A program made the position numbers and the translations under genes. Under the pieces are notes generated by a model. It saw only the letters and a program-made list of their open reading frames with translations, searched no databases and was not told the origin of the DNA. A stretch of 17,019 nucleotides of DNA from CAJWPI01 sp964635015 (GTDB taxonomy: Bacteria > Pseudomonadota > Gammaproteobacteria > Magnimaribacterales > Magnimaribacteraceae), in the NCBI GenBank assembly GCA_964635015.1, contig CAZWMS010000031.1:1-17019 (forward strand), given 5' to 3'. This document shows positions 14,917 to 17,019 of this stretch, one piece after another; the first letter of the stretch is position 1; the number at the start of each line of letters is the position of its first letter.

Positions 14917-15929
14917 AGGATCAAAGTAAATTAGAATTTTATAAGGATTCTATTGACTATATTCTTGAAGTTCAACTTGAAGATGGGTCTATCCCTTGGG
15001 AGCACCACGCAAAATTAGATCCTTGGGATCATGTAGAATGTGCTATGGCTTTAACGGTTGCAGGAGAAATAGAAGCAGCAAAAAAAGCGTTTGAATGGAT
15101 GCAGCTAAATCAAGAACCAACAGGTGGATGGTTCTCAGAGTATAAGTCTAGTTCTCCTTCTAAAAGAAGAATAGAAACTAACTTTTCTGCTTATATATGT
15201 GTAGGAATTTGGCATTTTTATTTAGTCACTAAAGACAAAGATTTTTTAGAACAATATTTCCCTGTTTTAGACAGAGCCATGGAATTTGTAACCTCTATGC
15301 AGAGCGATGAAGGTGATATTATTTGGGCTCTAGATGAACAAGGCTCTAAGTTGGATGACTCTTTAGTTACTGGGTGTAGTTCTATTTATAAAAGCCTTGA
15401 ATGTTTTTTTGCTATTCAAAGACTATTAAATAAAGATTCAGATAATATAAAAGAAGTTATGAATACCTTAAAAATTTCGATCTTAGATAAACCAGAAAGA
15501 TTTGATAGGGGTTGGAAAAGTAAAGACAGGTATAGCATGGATTGGTATTACCCAATTCTTTGTGGGGTAAGGTCAGGAAATTCCGCTACAGAAACTTTCA
15601 GAAGAAGAGAAGAAGAATTTATTGTTGAGGGCCTAGGGTGTAAATGTGTTTTGGAGGAGCCCTGGGTTACAGTGGCTGAAAGTTCAGAATTAGCTATGGC
15701 CTTAGTTTCTTCTGGTAATCTAAATAGAGCTGAAGAGATCTTTTCCTGGCTGCATCAATGGAAAGACCCTCAGGATAACCTTTATTGGACTGGGTATGTT
15801 TATCCTGACAAAGCCTTTTGGCCAGTTGAGAAAACAACTTGGACAGCAGCTGCAGTGCTGCTGGCTGCAGATGCTTTATATGAATTCACTGATGCAAGTG
15901 CATTATTTATAAAAGATTGGAGCGAATAA
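14913..15929 (+). CDS. Alpha/alpha-toroid protein, glycosidase-like or prenyltransferase-like, function unknown
   Basis: The 338-residue protein is made of repeated helix pairs joined by Gly/Asp-Trp turns: EDGSIPWEHH (23-32), PTGGWFSEY (69-77), DEGDIIWALD (132-141) and DNLYWTGYVYPDKAFWPVE (288-306). This pattern points to an (alpha/alpha)6 barrel, as in terpene-cyclase-like toroids and several glycoside hydrolase families. Automatic pipelines tend to label such proteins prenyltransferase. No DXDD motif of class II terpene cyclases is present, and there is no signal peptide, so it is cytosolic. Conserved-looking acidic and aromatic clusters are D36-P-W-D-H-V-E42 and W303-P-V-E-K-T-T-W310, which could line a sugar-binding cleft. 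It overlaps the methyltransferase by four bases. With a GT4 enzyme and a methyltransferase as partners, a cytosolic glycan hydrolase is my preferred guess; confidence in the fold is fair, in the function low. Confidence 0.6.
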   Translation: MKDQSKLEFYKDSIDYILEVQLEDGSIPWEHHAKLDPWDHVECAMALTVAGEIEAAKKAFEWMQLNQEPTGGWFSEYKSSSPSKRRIETNFSAYICVGIWHFYLVTKDKDFLEQYFPVLDRAMEFVTSMQSDEGDIIWALDEQGSKLDDSLVTGCSSIYKSLECFFAIQRLLNKDSDNIKEVMNTLKISILDKPERFDRGWKSKDRYSMDWYYPILCGVRSGNSATETFRRREEEFIVEGLGCKCVLEEPWVTVAESSELAMALVSSGNLNRAEEIFSWLHQWKDPQDNLYWTGYVYPDKAFWPVEKTTWTAAAVLLAADALYEFTDASALFIKDWSE

Positions 15930-15930
15930 A

Positions 15931-16533
15931 ATGGGAAAATTAAAAGGACCAAAAAACATACATCATCTTGCTTTCCTTTGCAGGGATGCAGAACAAACTA
16001 GATGGTTTTATGAAGACATTATGGGGTTTAAGCTTGTTGCAGCCCTTGATTTTGAATCTTCTCCTGGGTCTGGCGAACCTTTAGAGTATATGCACCTATT
16101 CTTTGAGATGGGGAATGGTGATCATGTAGCTTTTTTTGACATTCCAGACGAGGTTGACGAAGAGAAATTCAATTTTAAAAAAGGCTTTGATCAACACATA
16201 GCTTTTGAAGTGGATACTTTGGAGGAATTAGATGCTTGGAAAGAATACTTAAATAAAGAAATAGGTTGGGTCTCTGATCCCATCAATCATGGTTTTGTCC
16301 ACTCTATTTATTTTTATGATCCAAACGGTTTGGCTTTAGAAATTACCTCCCGAGACAAAGAGTATGACCATATTATGGAAAAGGATGGAGAGGAAGCGCA
16401 TAAAAACCTAAAGCAATGGACTGAAAGAACCAGACTTAAGAAGGAATCAAGGGTTGGGTCAGAAAAACTGAATGAAAGAACAGTGGATACAAAAGAGTTA
16501 CTGAAGAGACTAAAGATCTCTGGGGCGATATGA
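15931..16533 (+). CDS. VOC-fold (glyoxalase/extradiol dioxygenase superfamily) protein
   Basis: The 200-residue protein carries two beta-alpha-beta-beta-beta modules of the vicinal oxygen chelate fold. Module one has IHHLAFLCRDAEQTRWFYED (10-29) and LFFEMGNGDHVAFFD; module two has DQHIAFEVD (87-95) and YFYDPNGLALEIT (127-139). Candidate metal ligands are His12, His89 and Glu137, the arrangement of many Fe(II)- or Mn(II)-dependent members. The C-terminal 60 residues are charged, predicted helical, and outside the core fold. Members include dioxygenases, lyases, epimerases and resistance proteins, so the substrate cannot be named. One base separates it from the gene before, and its stop overlaps the start of the next (ATGA), which suggests it works with the hydrolase that follows. 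Confidence 0.82.
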   Translation: MGKLKGPKNIHHLAFLCRDAEQTRWFYEDIMGFKLVAALDFESSPGSGEPLEYMHLFFEMGNGDHVAFFDIPDEVDEEKFNFKKGFDQHIAFEVDTLEELDAWKEYLNKEIGWVSDPINHGFVHSIYFYDPNGLALEITSRDKEYDHIMEKDGEEAHKNLKQWTERTRLKKESRVGSEKLNERTVDTKELLKRLKISGAI

Positions 16534-17019
16534 CCGAAGTAGGTAGTTACGAAAGGAAACCTATCGCCATTATTTACGAGGAAAAATCAGCTTATAAAGA
16601 TACCTATGCCGGTGCTGAAGACATTGTTTTTTTAGAGGCCCATCACTTAATTCCTGCAGAACCAAAGACTGACTCGGTTGTTTTATTTATGCATCCCGCA
16701 GGAGCAGGAGGTGCCTATTTACCTATGCCTACTGCATTAGCTAAAAGGGGTATTCCGGTAATTTATTCCAACAGCAGATACCGTGGAGTAGATAGCGGTT
16801 TAATCATGGAAAAGGTAGTGTTGGATTTGGGAGCCTGTGTGAGAGAAGCCAAAGAAAAACTTGGGTATAAAAAGGTTATTTTAGGAGGTTGGAGTGGAGG
16901 CGGTTCGCTTTCTTTGTTTTATCAATCCCAAGCAGAGAAGCCAACCTTAAAAAGCACTCCGGCAGGAGATCCTCCCGACCTGACCACTGCCGGACTTCTT
17001 CCTTGCGATGCCGTGATGT
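16530..17019 (+). CDS. Alpha/beta-hydrolase, N-terminal part, cut by window edge
   Basis: The frame opens at ATG 16530-16532, overlapping the TGA of the VOC gene (16531-16533), and stays open for 163 codons to the right edge. The protein shows VVLFMHPAGAGGAYLPMPTA, where MHPAGAGG looks like the oxyanion-hole loop of alpha/beta-hydrolases. Further on, VILGGWSGGGSLSLFY contains the nucleophile elbow G-W-S-G-G with a serine nucleophile. The acid and histidine of the triad lie beyond the window. The start is supported by translational coupling and by the absence of another good upstream start. G+C is clearly higher than in the LPS genes: 54 of the last 99 bases are G or C. Pairing with a VOC protein recalls ring-cleavage dioxygenase/hydrolase pairs of aromatic degradation, but esterase or thioesterase roles are equally possible. 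Confidence 0.82.
   Translation, partial: MTEVGSYERKPIAIIYEEKSAYKDTYAGAEDIVFLEAHHLIPAEPKTDSVVLFMHPAGAGGAYLPMPTALAKRGIPVIYSNSRYRGVDSGLIMEKVVLDLGACVREAKEKLGYKKVILGGWSGGGSLSLFYQSQAEKPTLKSTPAGDPPDLTTAGLLPCDAVM

Overview
The window looks like a chromosomal segment of an AT-rich, streamlined gammaproteobacterium. Gene spacing is very tight and most genes lack a clear Shine-Dalgarno. Several local gene orders match Pseudomonas or Escherichia: aroK-aroB beside mrcA, algC-argB next to an SlmA-type regulator, and ilvE followed by waaF/waaG/waaP. A marine SAR86-like lineage is a reasonable guess, but the sequence alone does not prove it.

Left part (1-5431): the 5' portion of gltB (glutamate synthase large subunit) runs off the left edge. 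Upstream of it on the minus strand are aroB and aroK, two shikimate-pathway genes that overlap by 11 bases. aroK is divergent from mrcA (PBP1A). In Escherichia and Pseudomonas the hofMNOPQ/pilMNOPQ genes normally sit between mrcA and aroK. Here only 48 bases separate the two starts, and those bases hold an imperfect inverted repeat.

Middle part (5438-8271, minus strand): algC (phosphomannomutase/phosphoglucomutase), argB (acetylglutamate kinase) and slmA (nucleoid-occlusion regulator) form a gapless operon that converges on mrcA.

Right part (8385-17019, plus strand): one long co-directional run. It starts with ilvE and an LPS inner-core block: waaF, waaG, and a 500-residue protein that joins WaaP with a second LPS-kinase-like domain. 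waaC is absent from its usual place. Next comes a tight trio of a GT4 glycosyltransferase, a SAM methyltransferase and an alpha/alpha-toroid protein, followed by a VOC-fold metalloenzyme candidate and the start of an alpha/beta-hydrolase that is cut by the right edge. AlgC could supply sugar phosphates for core and glycan synthesis by the glycosyltransferases. The trio has the same kinds of proteins in the same order as I recall for the actinobacterial methylmannose-polysaccharide operon. It is the best candidate here for an undescribed glycan system.

I found no tRNA, rRNA, CRISPR array, insertion sequence or integrase. No gap between genes exceeds 130 bases.
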